Assembly (NCBI GenBank): GCA_009787775.1
Contig: WQSQ01000001.1
Coordinates: forward strand, 65,924 to 110,103
DNA from: Treponema sp.
GTDB taxonomy: Bacteria > Spirochaetota > Spirochaetia > Treponematales > Breznakiellaceae
Reading direction: 5' to 3'
DNA length: 44,180 nt
The notes beneath the pieces were generated by a model, which saw only the letters and a list, made by a program, of their open reading frames with translations, did no database searches and was not told the origin of the DNA. The translations under genes were made by a program, and so were the position numbers. Positions 8,301-15,752 of the stretch are shown one piece after another. Position 1 is the stretch's first letter. Each line of letters starts with the position of its first letter.

Positions 8301-8834
8301 ATGAAGAACATTATTTTTACCGGTATTCCCGGGAGCGGGAAATCAACGCTCGGCAGATACGCAGCTGACATATTGGGGTTGCCGTTCTATGACACCGACA
8401 CGTTAACAATTGAAAGACATCAATCATCAAGCAGCAGGCTCGATTTATTTGATTTAGCCAATGCAGGACAGTACCAGATTTCCCAAATCAGGATAATGGA
8501 CGAGCTGTCAAGGCTTAAAAGACCGGCGGTAATTTCTACCGGCGCCGAAGTAGCTTTAATACCGGAATGCGCGAAAATAATGAAAGAGAGCGGAATAGTT
8601 ATACTTGTTCAGCGCAAACCCAGGCTCATACTTAAGGATATGAAAAAAGACAGAAAAACCATCTTTGAGCATAACAGCAGGATGATTGACATCCACAGGG
8701 AAGAAATCAGGCTTTACAGGGAAGAATATTCAAAATATGAAGCATTAGCAGATTATGTTCTTGAAAATAACGGCAGCATGAATGAAGGGCTGGAAAAACT
8801 ATTAAAGATTGAAGCTATTACGGAGCTCGGTTAG
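8301..8834 (+). CDS. Shikimate kinase-like P-loop kinase
   Basis: 177 aa from ATG 8301, chosen because GGAGG (8291-8295) sits directly upstream; a longer in-frame TTG start overlaps that SD. Walker A is GIPGSGKST (residues 8-16). The DTD at 31-33 matches the Asp pair that binds shikimate and Mg in shikimate kinases, and STGAEVAL corresponds to the substrate glycine-rich G-G-G motif (here S-T-G-A). A lid-like basic segment (KDMKKDRKT) follows. Family length (about 170 aa) fits. The third-motif GGG is degenerate, so another small-molecule kinase of this fold is possible. The gene stands alone on the plus strand, converging with the V-ATPase genes. If real, it phosphorylates shikimate in aromatic amino-acid synthesis. 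Confidence 0.7.
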   Translation: MKNIIFTGIPGSGKSTLGRYAADILGLPFYDTDTLTIERHQSSSSRLDLFDLANAGQYQISQIRIMDELSRLKRPAVISTGAEVALIPECAKIMKESGIVILVQRKPRLILKDMKKDRKTIFEHNSRMIDIHREEIRLYREEYSKYEALADYVLENNGSMNEGLEKLLKIEAITELG

Positions 8835-8853
8835 TTTCGGAAAACCGCAATTA

Positions 8854-9204
8854 TTAAACATGGAGCCCAATCGCTTCGCGGATTGCTTCCACAAGCGTTT
8901 TCCTTCCTTCAAGCCTGCCTGAGATTCCAGGTATTTCAACCAATAGGGGATAGTGGCCTGACAGCTGCCAGTCAATTACCATGCTGCCCAGCCAGTCGGA
9001 TGTCTCCTCTGTCAGGAGCAATACCTGACATTCACTTGCGCTTGGAATAAAGGCAGGTAAATCGGCATTGCCGCTTTCTGAACCTTCGGTGATTTTTCTG
9101 AAAGCGGCGATTGCTTCCCCGGAGTTTCTTACAGCTATTCCGTTTATTCCGACAAAACGGAAAGCTGTTACAAGTTCTTCATCTCCAAGAAAGAAATAAT
9201 CCAA
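8854..9204 (-). CDS. V-type ATPase subunit F
   Basis: 116 aa. The start MDYFFLGDEELVTAFRFVGI plus VLLLTEETSDWL and PLLVEIPG are characteristic of the small Rossmann-like F subunit of V/A-type ATPases, which binds the central stalk. It follows subunit K by 12 nt in the same transcript and is its last gene, converging with the kinase gene 19 bp away. In a host-associated spirochete the complex probably couples Na+ or H+ movement to ATP. Confidence 0.85.
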   Translation of the reverse strand: MDYFFLGDEELVTAFRFVGINGIAVRNSGEAIAAFRKITEGSESGNADLPAFIPSASECQVLLLTEETSDWLGSMVIDWQLSGHYPLLVEIPGISGRLEGRKTLVEAIREAIGLHV

Positions 9205-9216
9205 TCATTGTCCCTT

Positions 9217-9525
9217 TTACATGAACAATATCAAAAGAGCGACAAGGAATCCCCAAAGGCAAATGCCTTCCGCAAGACCGGCATAAGGCAGGGCTTTCCC
9301 GAAAAGATCGGGGTTTTCGCTCATCGCGCCCATTGCGGCAGATCCTATCCGGCCTACAGCTATGCCGCCTGCAATGCAGGAGATTCCTACAGCAAGGGCC
9401 GCTGCGATATATCTGAGCGATCCTGCAAGGGATTCTTCGGAAGCATCGGCGTCCGCTGACTGTTCCTGGGCGAAGACTGCTGCGCCTGCAAGCAAAATAC
9501 ATAAAATTAAAAAAAGGCGTTTCAT
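9217..9525 (-). CDS. V-type ATPase subunit K (proteolipid, c-ring)
   Basis: 102 aa from ATG 9525, picked because AGGAG lies 7 nt upstream; a longer in-frame reading begins 30 nt earlier without an SD. The N-terminus is a cleavable-looking hydrophobic segment ending VFAQEQS. Two glycine/alanine-rich helices follow: LAVGISCIAGGIAVGRIGSA and LAEGICLWGFLVALLILF. The Glu of GLAEGI in the second helix is the ion-binding carboxylate expected in the rotor ring. It lies between subunits I and F. Confidence 0.92.
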   Translation of the reverse strand: MKRLFLILCILLAGAAVFAQEQSADADASEESLAGSLRYIAAALAVGISCIAGGIAVGRIGSAAMGAMSENPDLFGKALPYAGLAEGICLWGFLVALLILFM

Positions 9526-9585
9526 GTTAACTCCTAAGATATTATACTCACGCACTGTTTCAGGGAGAAGCGCTGCTTCTCGGCT

Positions 9586-11634
9586 TCACAGGGATGCGCT
9601 CTTATCCTTAAAACTGAAAGGCGCAAACTCTACGCCTGTCTCTATAAAAAATTTATTAAAGAACTCATAATATTGCAAGCGTATCACCTGTATAGCTACG
9701 ATTAAGCCTTCAAGCACAATTATTATAGCATTTCCCGCTATCATTATTAAAGCGGCTGATAAAGTACCCGTAATGCCGGAACTTGCAAGCTGAGCCGTAA
9801 AATAAAAAACAATAAACGAGAATACTGCGTGAGCGAGAGCGAACGCGCCAACTCTCAGAAAACTTACGGTATTGGAGAAATAAGTAGAAACCGTATCCAG
9901 AACTTCCACAAATCCTTCCATAACGAACGAAAGAAGCCCGTTTTCCAGAACAGGCTTTTCTCCTGCAATTAACCGCCAGATTACAGGTCCGAAGAAGATG
10001 CAAACGACAGGGACTAAAAGCCCGGCAAAATCATAAGCTTCAAAGCGTCCTCCCAGGATGATTCTAATAGCGATGAACAGGGCGTACCAGAAAAACACAA
10101 GCCCTGCAAGTCCTGTTTTGGAAAAGAAAGCTGCCTGAAATTTCCTGAACACGCAGCGGTTAAATATATTAATGATAAGGCCCAGTGAGTTTATTATTAC
10201 TCCGATGGCAACGGTAAAAGCGAAGAAATACAAAAGCTTTGTAATGCTTCCTCCTTCGCTTGCCATGGGCAGAATATGTAAAATCCGATCCATCGGATAT
10301 CCTGTAACGGCGGCGGTTACAGCTCTTGTTGGAGCGACAAGCAGATGTTCGTTTGTAAAAACAGAACCTGCAAGCAGTCCCATTATCATCGACGCGATTC
10401 CTACAGAGACAAGCGGAGTAGAATACTTTTTAAACTTTGATAGTCTCTTTGGAAACCATTTTATTAAAAACCCCGAAAAAAACAGCAGGAATCCCTGTCC
10501 TGCGTCACCGAACATTATTCCGAACATCAGCGTAAAAAAGAACGCGACAATTGCCGTAGGGTCAATTGTTCCGTATACAGGCGCGCCGTATGAAAATACA
10601 ATGCCTTCAAAACCCTTTACAAACGCGTTATGTTTCATTGCGACAGGAACTTTTTCCTTTCCGCTCTTTACAGACGGTATTTCATTGGGCGAATACGAAT
10701 GAACAGCAATTCTGCCTCCTGTCAATTTTGAAAGCTCCCTGATAATTTCCGCTTGTCTGTCAGCTACAATCCATCCGGAAAAATGGTACATGCTCTCTGT
10801 TGCGGTAAACCGTAACTTAATCTCCTCTATCACAAGCGCAATATTCCATTCATATGCAAGCTTCTTTAAATCTGGCGCGTAATTACTTCTTGCCTTTTCT
10901 TTCTCAGCATTTATATTTTCAAGTTCCTGCCCCAGTTTTTCATATTGTTCATTCATGCTTGTCATCATCTGCGCGGGTATTCCCCTGTAATTATCAGGTA
11001 CGGCAATAGGTTCAAAAGAAACTTTTTTAAGCTGCGAATCAAGGGCAAACCGTCCTTTCTTTGAACTTGCCGCAAGAATTCTGTTTTCATCCAGCGGAAT
11101 GATTACTGCGCGGTTTTTAAGGCTTTCGTTCAGTTCGGAGATTCCCTTTGAATCAAGTCGGCCGAAACGAAGGCACAGAAACGAAAGATGTTCAAAATCG
11201 GAAAAAGGCATGTTCATTTTTGAAAAAGCCCTTGCTTCGTTAATCGCTTCGCGTACGCGGCTTTTTTCATATTCTGTTTTGTTCTGACGATCTTTTAATC
11301 TCTCAATTTCGGAACAAAGACTTTCAACTAACGTCTCGTTTTTTTGCCGCCGTGTTTGAAAGTCGACGCCCTGAAAACCGGAAAACTGATTGTCTCCGCC
11401 GGAAGAAAGCGTCTCTTCATTCTTTGCCTCATGAAGATTAACGCCGATATATTCACCGGCATCGCCAAGGCGGGTAATAATATTTCTGATATTGGATATT
11501 TCCGGATTGTCGAATGTGCCTTCCTTTTCCGGAAATTGTATCGCGGCCTTTCTTCCCAGATAGTCAAGCACGTTGTCCATGTCGTTCTTCATGACAACCA
11601 GCTCAATAAATTTCATCTTGCGGGGACGCAGCAT
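9586..11634 (-). CDS. V-type ATPase subunit I (membrane stator, a-subunit homologue)
   Basis: 682 aa. The N-terminal about 330 residues are soluble and coiled-coil rich (MLRPRKMKFIELVVMKNDMD, repeated EKEKARSNYAPDLKK), and the C-terminal half has about 7-8 membrane helices with the typical FFFTLMFGIMFGDAGQGFLL segment, then NTVSFLRVGAFALAHAVFSF, which carries the essential Arg of the ion channel. Length and order match bacterial NtpI/AtpI. The start overlaps the stop of subunit C (ATGA), indicating translational coupling. Confidence 0.93.
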   Translation of the reverse strand: MLRPRKMKFIELVVMKNDMDNVLDYLGRKAAIQFPEKEGTFDNPEISNIRNIITRLGDAGEYIGVNLHEAKNEETLSSGGDNQFSGFQGVDFQTRRQKNETLVESLCSEIERLKDRQNKTEYEKSRVREAINEARAFSKMNMPFSDFEHLSFLCLRFGRLDSKGISELNESLKNRAVIIPLDENRILAASSKKGRFALDSQLKKVSFEPIAVPDNYRGIPAQMMTSMNEQYEKLGQELENINAEKEKARSNYAPDLKKLAYEWNIALVIEEIKLRFTATESMYHFSGWIVADRQAEIIRELSKLTGGRIAVHSYSPNEIPSVKSGKEKVPVAMKHNAFVKGFEGIVFSYGAPVYGTIDPTAIVAFFFTLMFGIMFGDAGQGFLLFFSGFLIKWFPKRLSKFKKYSTPLVSVGIASMIMGLLAGSVFTNEHLLVAPTRAVTAAVTGYPMDRILHILPMASEGGSITKLLYFFAFTVAIGVIINSLGLIINIFNRCVFRKFQAAFFSKTGLAGLVFFWYALFIAIRIILGGRFEAYDFAGLLVPVVCIFFGPVIWRLIAGEKPVLENGLLSFVMEGFVEVLDTVSTYFSNTVSFLRVGAFALAHAVFSFIVFYFTAQLASSGITGTLSAALIMIAGNAIIIVLEGLIVAIQVIRLQYYEFFNKFFIETGVEFAPFSFKDKSASL

Positions 11635-12707
11635 CAGGACACCTCTCTTTTAAAAGACGGCAGTATTTTAAAAATTGTACCGCTGTCCATACCGAGAGCA
11701 AGTCCTTCCGCGACGCTTGTAAGGAGATCTTCTTCAAACATTTTCAGTTTGATAAAGCAAAAGATCGCGCCTACCGACATGGGAGAGGAGTGAAAACCGT
11801 GAAACGCAAGATGGTACAGATATTCAGATGCGGCATTCTGAAAATAACGCGGATCCGCTGACCAGTGCGCCGCTGAAGGGTGTACAGTTCCGGAAGGATA
11901 CACCGTATCCTCATGATTTAAAAACCTCTCCCATCTCCAGCCTTGCCAGTTCTCCCGGATATCCAGAGAAAAATCCAGAGAGCTTTTTGCTTCTGCGTTA
12001 AGTGACGCTCTTTTTTGATGAATATTGCCGAGCAGTTTATAATCCATCAGGTATTTTGCCGTTTCAATCTCACTTTTTTGATAATAAGTCCGAAGCCGCA
12101 ATGCCCAGAAGCAATTACGAAGCGATATTTCATCGGCGATAAGGCGGGAAGCTGTTTCGCGATCATCATAATCAAGCTGTGACAGACTCTCTATGAGGCT
12201 TTGGTAAAAGCGGTAATCAATTTTTGCGTCAATGGAAATCAGGTCAGCTCCTTTTTTAATGGATTTAATATCGGAAGAAAGCAGACTTTCAAACTCTGTT
12301 TTTTTAATCATTGCCTCAATATCAGGGTATGCGTCAAAGCGGACAGTTTTAAAACGGCCAATGTCGCTGATTACTGGCAAATCGTCTTTTCCGCCTGCTA
12401 TATGCGCAAGACACTCTTTTAGATCGCTGTATTCAAACCCTTTAAGCATGCGTATTAAGAGCCTCGGCGGCTGCGAATAAGATTTAACAACTCCCAATAT
12501 CTGCTTTACACACCTCTGGATAATCCGCTTTTCAAGACTCGGGAGCAATTCTCTGCCGGGAAGTTCACGGTAGCTGTCGGGAAATATTTGCCTGTCAAAA
12601 TCACTTAATGTATGCAGCCCTGAGAGAAATGATATTCGTTTCCCCAAAAAAGACTTTCCGATGATCCAGCTTGCTTTGGCATAGGCATAGCCTGAGTCAG
12701 TCCACAT
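11634..12707 (-). CDS. V-type ATPase subunit C (d-like, central-stalk adaptor)
   Basis: 357 aa, soluble and mostly helical. It begins MWTDSGYAYAKASWIIGKSF, and the YAYAKARI-like N-terminal helix is typical of V-type ATP synthase subunit C (NtpC/AtpC), which seats the stalk on the K ring. The C-terminal part AFHGFHSSPMSVGAIFCFIK, then LKMFEEDLLTSVAEGLALGM, matches the family's closing 'Y-x-K-x-x-E-x-x-N-L-R-x-I' region in position but is divergent. A GGGAG-type SD precedes ATG 12707. Gene order (small coiled-coil, C, I, K, F) supports the call. Divergence makes confidence lower than for I and K. Confidence 0.78.
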   Translation of the reverse strand: MWTDSGYAYAKASWIIGKSFLGKRISFLSGLHTLSDFDRQIFPDSYRELPGRELLPSLEKRIIQRCVKQILGVVKSYSQPPRLLIRMLKGFEYSDLKECLAHIAGGKDDLPVISDIGRFKTVRFDAYPDIEAMIKKTEFESLLSSDIKSIKKGADLISIDAKIDYRFYQSLIESLSQLDYDDRETASRLIADEISLRNCFWALRLRTYYQKSEIETAKYLMDYKLLGNIHQKRASLNAEAKSSLDFSLDIRENWQGWRWERFLNHEDTVYPSGTVHPSAAHWSADPRYFQNAASEYLYHLAFHGFHSSPMSVGAIFCFIKLKMFEEDLLTSVAEGLALGMDSGTIFKILPSFKREVS

Positions 12708-12719
12708 TGTCGGCTCTCC

Positions 12720-13040
12720 CTATTTTGAGCCGGTTGATTCAATTAATATACATTCATTAAAGAGAGCGCAAAACGCTTCCTTATCAACGCTTAATGCGGA
12801 AATCTCTCTGCGGTAATCATCCAGCGCCCTGTTATACTGTGTTTTAACTTTTTCAATTTCTTCATTCAGCAGGGACAGATGTTTCTTTATTTCCGACTTG
12901 TACCGTTCATCAAAGGCAAGGCGGTTTTTCTCATTGTTTTCGTGTATGCGCCGATCCGCTTCCTTTTGCGCGTCTTCTACAATAGCAGCGGCTGATGCTT
13001 CGACTTCCAGCAAATGATCAAGTGTCTTGTTATTTACCAT
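12720..13040 (-). CDS. Coiled-coil peripheral-stalk subunit candidate (V-ATPase H/G-like)
   Basis: 106 aa from ATG 13040; a TTG at 13049, overlapping the preceding TGA stop, is an alternative start 3 codons earlier, and neither has a clear SD. The sequence is one long charged helix: LDHLLEVEASAAAIVEDAQK, then EADRRIHENNEKNRLAFDER and EIKKHLSLLNEEIEKVKTQ. The 'EA-A-IVEDA-EADR' opening is typical of the E/G/H peripheral-stalk subunits of A/V-type ATPases. It lies between ptsN and subunit C and probably tethers V1 to subunit I. No separate long E subunit is visible in the window. Confidence 0.65.
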   Translation of the reverse strand: MVNNKTLDHLLEVEASAAAIVEDAQKEADRRIHENNEKNRLAFDERYKSEIKKHLSLLNEEIEKVKTQYNRALDDYRREISALSVDKEAFCALFNECILIESTGSK

Positions 13041-13045
13041 AACGA

Positions 13046-13519
13046 TCAATTCTGGGTGGAAAGCATTTCTTCAAATTTGCGTATTACTTTAAAAGCGCTT
13101 TGCGGATCCTTCTGTGCCTGAAGCTCAATCTGGAACTGCGGAATTTCAATCAGCTCAGCAAGATGTTTCAAAAGCCGTAGATATTTTTCCGAATCCTCCA
13201 AAGGTGAAATAATCAGGAAAAACAGATACACAGGCTCCCCGTCAAGAGCGTCGTAGTGTACGCCTTTCTGCGATATTCCGAGAGTGCCGCGCAGTGTATT
13301 TACGGCGTTTGTTTTACCGTGGGGAACAGCAATGCCTTTGTGAATTCCTGTCGACATTTTCGCTTCACGCCGTGTTATCGCCTTCAGGATTTCATCATGG
13401 GAACGGGAATTATCAACCAGACAATAATGGGCGACCAATTCCTCGAATACTTCGTCTTTATCTTCAGCCTCAATGCCTATTTTGATAAACTCAGGCAGCA
13501 ATACATCCTGCAGAATCAT
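13046..13519 (-). CDS. ptsN: PTS EIIA-Ntr-type regulatory phosphocarrier
   Basis: 157 aa. It has the fructose-type EIIA fold: ILQDVLLPEFIKIGIEAEDK, then TRREAKMSTGIHKGIAVPHG with the phosphorylatable His67 in GIAVPHGK, and LGISQKGVHYDALDGEPVYL. No EIIB/EIIC or HPr genes are adjacent, which favours a regulatory EIIA-Ntr role over sugar uptake. It lies 39 nt after secG, and its stop overlaps or abuts the start of the V-ATPase stalk gene, so it may be co-transcribed with the ATPase. Known EIIA-Ntr proteins regulate nitrogen, potassium and stress responses; a role in ion-pump control here is speculation. Confidence 0.88.
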   Translation of the reverse strand: MILQDVLLPEFIKIGIEAEDKDEVFEELVAHYCLVDNSRSHDEILKAITRREAKMSTGIHKGIAVPHGKTNAVNTLRGTLGISQKGVHYDALDGEPVYLFFLIISPLEDSEKYLRLLKHLAELIEIPQFQIELQAQKDPQSAFKVIRKFEEMLSTQN

Positions 13520-13558
13520 AATATACCTCTGCTATAAAACCTATAAAATCCCCGCGCC

Positions 13559-13981
13559 CTAATTATTATTTCCAAAGTTTTCATTGAAAAAATCATCATC
13601 CAGTAATTGTTCAAACGTGAAATCCTCAAAAGGAAGATTATTAACGGGGGGCAGCGGGGACGGATTCAACTCTTCTTCCAGCCAGTTAACACCTGCTTCC
13701 TGGGAAGAGATTCTTCTGGCTTCCTCTTCAACACCGGCTCCCACCGTAGTGCGGCTGAGAAACGCCAGACCAAGACTGATAATAAGGAATAACGATCCAA
13801 GTACAGTGGTAGCGCGCGTAAGAACATTGCCGGAGCGCGATCCAAACGCGGTATTTGCTCCCCCGCCAAACATGCCGCCGAAACCGCCGCCGCCTTCATC
13901 ATTCTGAATCAAAACTAATAATATAAGCAACACCGCAACTATTACAAAAAAGACCAGTAAAACCACATTTAAAATTCCCAT
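13559..13981 (-). CDS. secG: Protein translocase subunit SecG
   Basis: 140 aa from ATG 13981 (SD GGAG 9 nt upstream; an upstream TTG is part of the SD and rejected). It has two membrane helices: ILNVVLLVFFVIVAVLLILL, then the conserved QNDEGGGGFGGMFGGG loop followed by TAFGSRSGNVLTRAT, and the second helix TVLGSLFLIISLGLAFLS. The acidic, Pro/Asn-rich tail (about residues 82-140) is longer than in many SecG proteins. It forms the SecYEG channel. First gene of the transcript running into ptsN and the V-ATPase genes. Confidence 0.93.
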   Translation of the reverse strand: MGILNVVLLVFFVIVAVLLILLVLIQNDEGGGGFGGMFGGGANTAFGSRSGNVLTRATTVLGSLFLIISLGLAFLSRTTVGAGVEEEARRISSQEAGVNWLEEELNPSPLPPVNNLPFEDFTFEQLLDDDFFNENFGNNN

Positions 13982-14022
13982 TTCTACAAGCTCCAAAATT
14001 AATATAAATTAATATGGACTTC

Positions 14023-14051
14023 AGTATATAGAATCTAAAAAATAAATGCAA
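14023..14051 (-). promoter_or_regulatory. Sigma70-like promoter of the secG transcript
   Basis: Minus strand TTGCAT (14046-14051), 17-nt spacer, TATACT (14023-14028), 41 nt before the secG ATG. Good match and spacing. Confidence 0.65.
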
Positions 14052-14076
14052 GTTACTCTTGTTCTTTATACCCGAG

Positions 14077-14121
14077 GCTGTTCCAAAACTTTCAAATCGA
14101 AGGTTGTGTTTTTGGAACAGC
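14077..14121. repeat. Long inverted repeat (12-bp arms)
   Basis: GCTGTTCCAAAA (14077-14088) pairs perfectly with TTTTGGAACAGC (14110-14121) across a 21-nt loop. There is no T-tract on either side, so a simple rho-independent terminator is not supported. The loop resembles part of the GTTGT-type interspersed element. Confidence 0.7.
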
Positions 14122-14240
14122 TGCCTAACTAAAACACAGAAAAAAGACCAGACCTGTTCGGCAACTTGGTCGGTTGTCCCACAAGTCCTGTATTTTTTCG
14201 GGATAAAGCATTATTTAAATGCGGTTACATAAGTAAGTTT

Positions 14241-14285
14241 CAAACTTCGTTTGGCCCGGAAACTTCAGTTTCCGGACAACTCTTA
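14241..14285 (-). repeat. Interspersed double-hairpin element, copy A
   Basis: Small hairpin CAAAC-TTC-GTTTG (14241-14253), then CCGGAAAC-TTCA-GTTTCCGG (14256-14275), closing with ACAACTCT. It shares the first hairpin and the closing GGAC/GAAC-AACTCT with copy B at 33.7 kb, but the main stem sequence differs while staying paired. It lies downstream of the minus-strand rubrerythrin gene. Confidence 0.8.
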
Positions 14286-14392
14286 TGTTTTCTAACCGCA
14301 AAGGCGCACAAACATCATAAAGGAAGGATGAAGTTTTTTCTTCTCTTTGCTCACCTGCGAACCCTTGGTTCGATTCGCTTTTGCGGTTTATT

Positions 14393-14932
14393 TTAAAAGT
14401 ATCTTTTAAGCAAACCCTTAAAGCCGGAGCAGTGGCGGGCTTCATCGCGGGCCATTTCGTGTACCGTATCGTGAATAGCGTCCAGGCCCTTTTCTTTCGC
14501 TCTTTTTGCTATGTCGGTTTTTCCGGCGCAGGCTCCTTTTTCGGCTTCAATTCTCAATTCAAGGTTTTTCTTTGTGCTGTCTGTTATCACTTCGCCTAAC
14601 AGTTCCGCGAATTTGGCGGCATGTTCGGCTTCTTCAAACGCATAACGCTGATAAGCGTCTGCTATTTCCGGATAACCTTCACGCTCTGCAACACGACTCA
14701 TTGCCAGATACATTCCGACTTCGCAGCATTCACCGTTAAAATGCGCCTGTAAATCTTTTATAATGTCCGCATCAACTCCCTTTGCGACTCCTACAACATG
14801 TTCTGCCGCATAGCCGCCTTCTGCCGTCTGTTCTTTGAATTTTGATGCCGGAACTTTACATACAGGGCAGGCGTCAGGCGCACTGTCTCCTGTATGAACA
14901 TAACCGCAAACTGTACAAACCCATTTCTTCAT
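14393..14932 (-). CDS. Reverse rubrerythrin (NADH/peroxide-detoxifying non-haem iron protein)
   Basis: 179 aa. An N-terminal rubredoxin-like [Fe(SCys)4] knuckle (C6-x2-C9, C22-x2-C25) precedes the ferritin-like four-helix diiron domain, with helix motifs [20 protein letters not shown], then [18 protein letters not shown] and a final [16 protein letters not shown]. The domain order (rubredoxin first) is the reverse of classical rubrerythrin, as in clostridial 'revRbr', which reduces H2O2 in anaerobes. AGGAG SD before ATG 14932. The leader holds TTATAATGATAGAAA, an imperfect match (11 of 14 informative positions) to the PerR box, so peroxide control is possible but weakly supported. Confidence 0.9.
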   Translation of the reverse strand: MKKWVCTVCGYVHTGDSAPDACPVCKVPASKFKEQTAEGGYAAEHVVGVAKGVDADIIKDLQAHFNGECCEVGMYLAMSRVAEREGYPEIADAYQRYAFEEAEHAAKFAELLGEVITDSTKKNLELRIEAEKGACAGKTDIAKRAKEKGLDAIHDTVHEMARDEARHCSGFKGLLKRYF

Positions 14933-15023
14933 AATGATCTCCTGAAATTAAATTTCTATCATTATAATGCACGGTACCAGAATTTGATAGTTTAAATTTA
15001 AATATTACAAACTGCTAAATGTA

Positions 15024-15752
15024 TCAATCAGGATTCAAATTCATATCATCATTACCAGGCGGAAAGATGTATAAATCAGGAAGTTTATATGTGCGGTTCA
15101 AGGCGTACGACTGTGGATTATGGAATTTGCTTGTAGCTGTAATGTTAAAAAAGTGATTAACAGGTTCATAATCGGGAGAATTGATCCTTACTGAGAATTT
15201 AAAATCTTCGGTAATGTCAGGCGCGTTTGCTGTTATTGGAAGCGGCCAGAAACTGAACGCGCCAGGAGTGCTCGGAACCAGCATAAAGGGATTCTGCCAG
15301 TTGCTGTTTCTCATATCGACTAACTCTCCGTTGCAATAAAGAAATATTTCAATGCCGGTTACAGGCTCAAAACTTATACCGTTAAAAATACGCCCTGCGA
15401 TTGTCGGAATATCAAACATGGGGTTATTAATTTTATGGAAAGTTACAGGCGTACCGTCGTGGGGAGCAGTCGGACGCATATTATGATTTACCAGACGTAA
15501 ACCCTTGTAAATAAGAGTTGTTATATCCGCCTCAATCTGCTGTCTTTTAATACTGGTCGGTTCTAACCTGGTAAAACCGCGGTTTGACACAATATAATGC
15601 GGCTCAATACGGTTTAACGTATAACAAATCGTATCTATCCGGCATTGGTAGCAAAGACAGAAATTTTCCGGATTACCGCTGTTTTGTATTACATCAAAAA
15701 TTGTTTGTACCGTACCGAATACAAGGTCTTCATTGGTATTGTGAATATCCAT
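15024..15752 (-). CDS. ComFB-family protein with C-terminal beta-sandwich-like domain
   Basis: 242 aa. Residues about 10-60 match the ComFB (late competence) domain: NFCLCYQCRIDTICYTLNRI followed by PHYIVSNRG, with C32, C34, C37 and C43 placed as in zinc-binding ComFB proteins. Residues about 120-205 (IAGRIFNGISFEPVTGIEIF, FSVRINSPDYEPVNHFF) look like a carboxypeptidase-regulatory or Ig-like module, not usual in ComFB. There is no signal peptide. Translation starts immediately after the stop of the HD gene (TAA then ATG), so the two are coupled. ComFB-type domains have been linked to cyclic-dinucleotide binding and motility/competence control; a regulatory role is inferred. Confidence 0.75.
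   Translation of the reverse strand: MDIHNTNEDLVFGTVQTIFDVIQNSGNPENFCLCYQCRIDTICYTLNRIEPHYIVSNRGFTRLEPTSIKRQQIEADITTLIYKGLRLVNHNMRPTAPHDGTPVTFHKINNPMFDIPTIAGRIFNGISFEPVTGIEIFLYCNGELVDMRNSNWQNPFMLVPSTPGAFSFWPLPITANAPDITEDFKFSVRINSPDYEPVNHFFNITATSKFHNPQSYALNRTYKLPDLYIFPPGNDDMNLNPD

Larger units (their letters stand above)
14052..14392. other. Non-coding region dense in inverted repeats
   Basis: No gene found in about 340 bp between reverse rubrerythrin and the secG promoter. It holds a 12-bp-arm hairpin (14077-14121), a weak GACCA/TTGGTC hairpin near 14146-14171, interspersed element copy A (14241-14285), and an outer inverted repeat AACCGCAAA / TTTGCGGTT (14294-14302 and 14380-14388) enclosing CGAACC-CTT-GGTTCG (14358-14372). 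Confidence 0.6.

Noticed and set aside
13616-13907. Opposite-strand frames over secG
   Set aside because: Proline/serine-rich shadows of the glycine-rich SecG loop, without start signals.
14077-14121. Rho-independent terminator
   Set aside because: Long stem but no T-tract on either side and a 21-nt loop.
14940-14990. PerR box upstream of reverse rubrerythrin as a firm call
   Set aside because: Only one half-site is well matched, so it is mentioned in the gene entry but not annotated.
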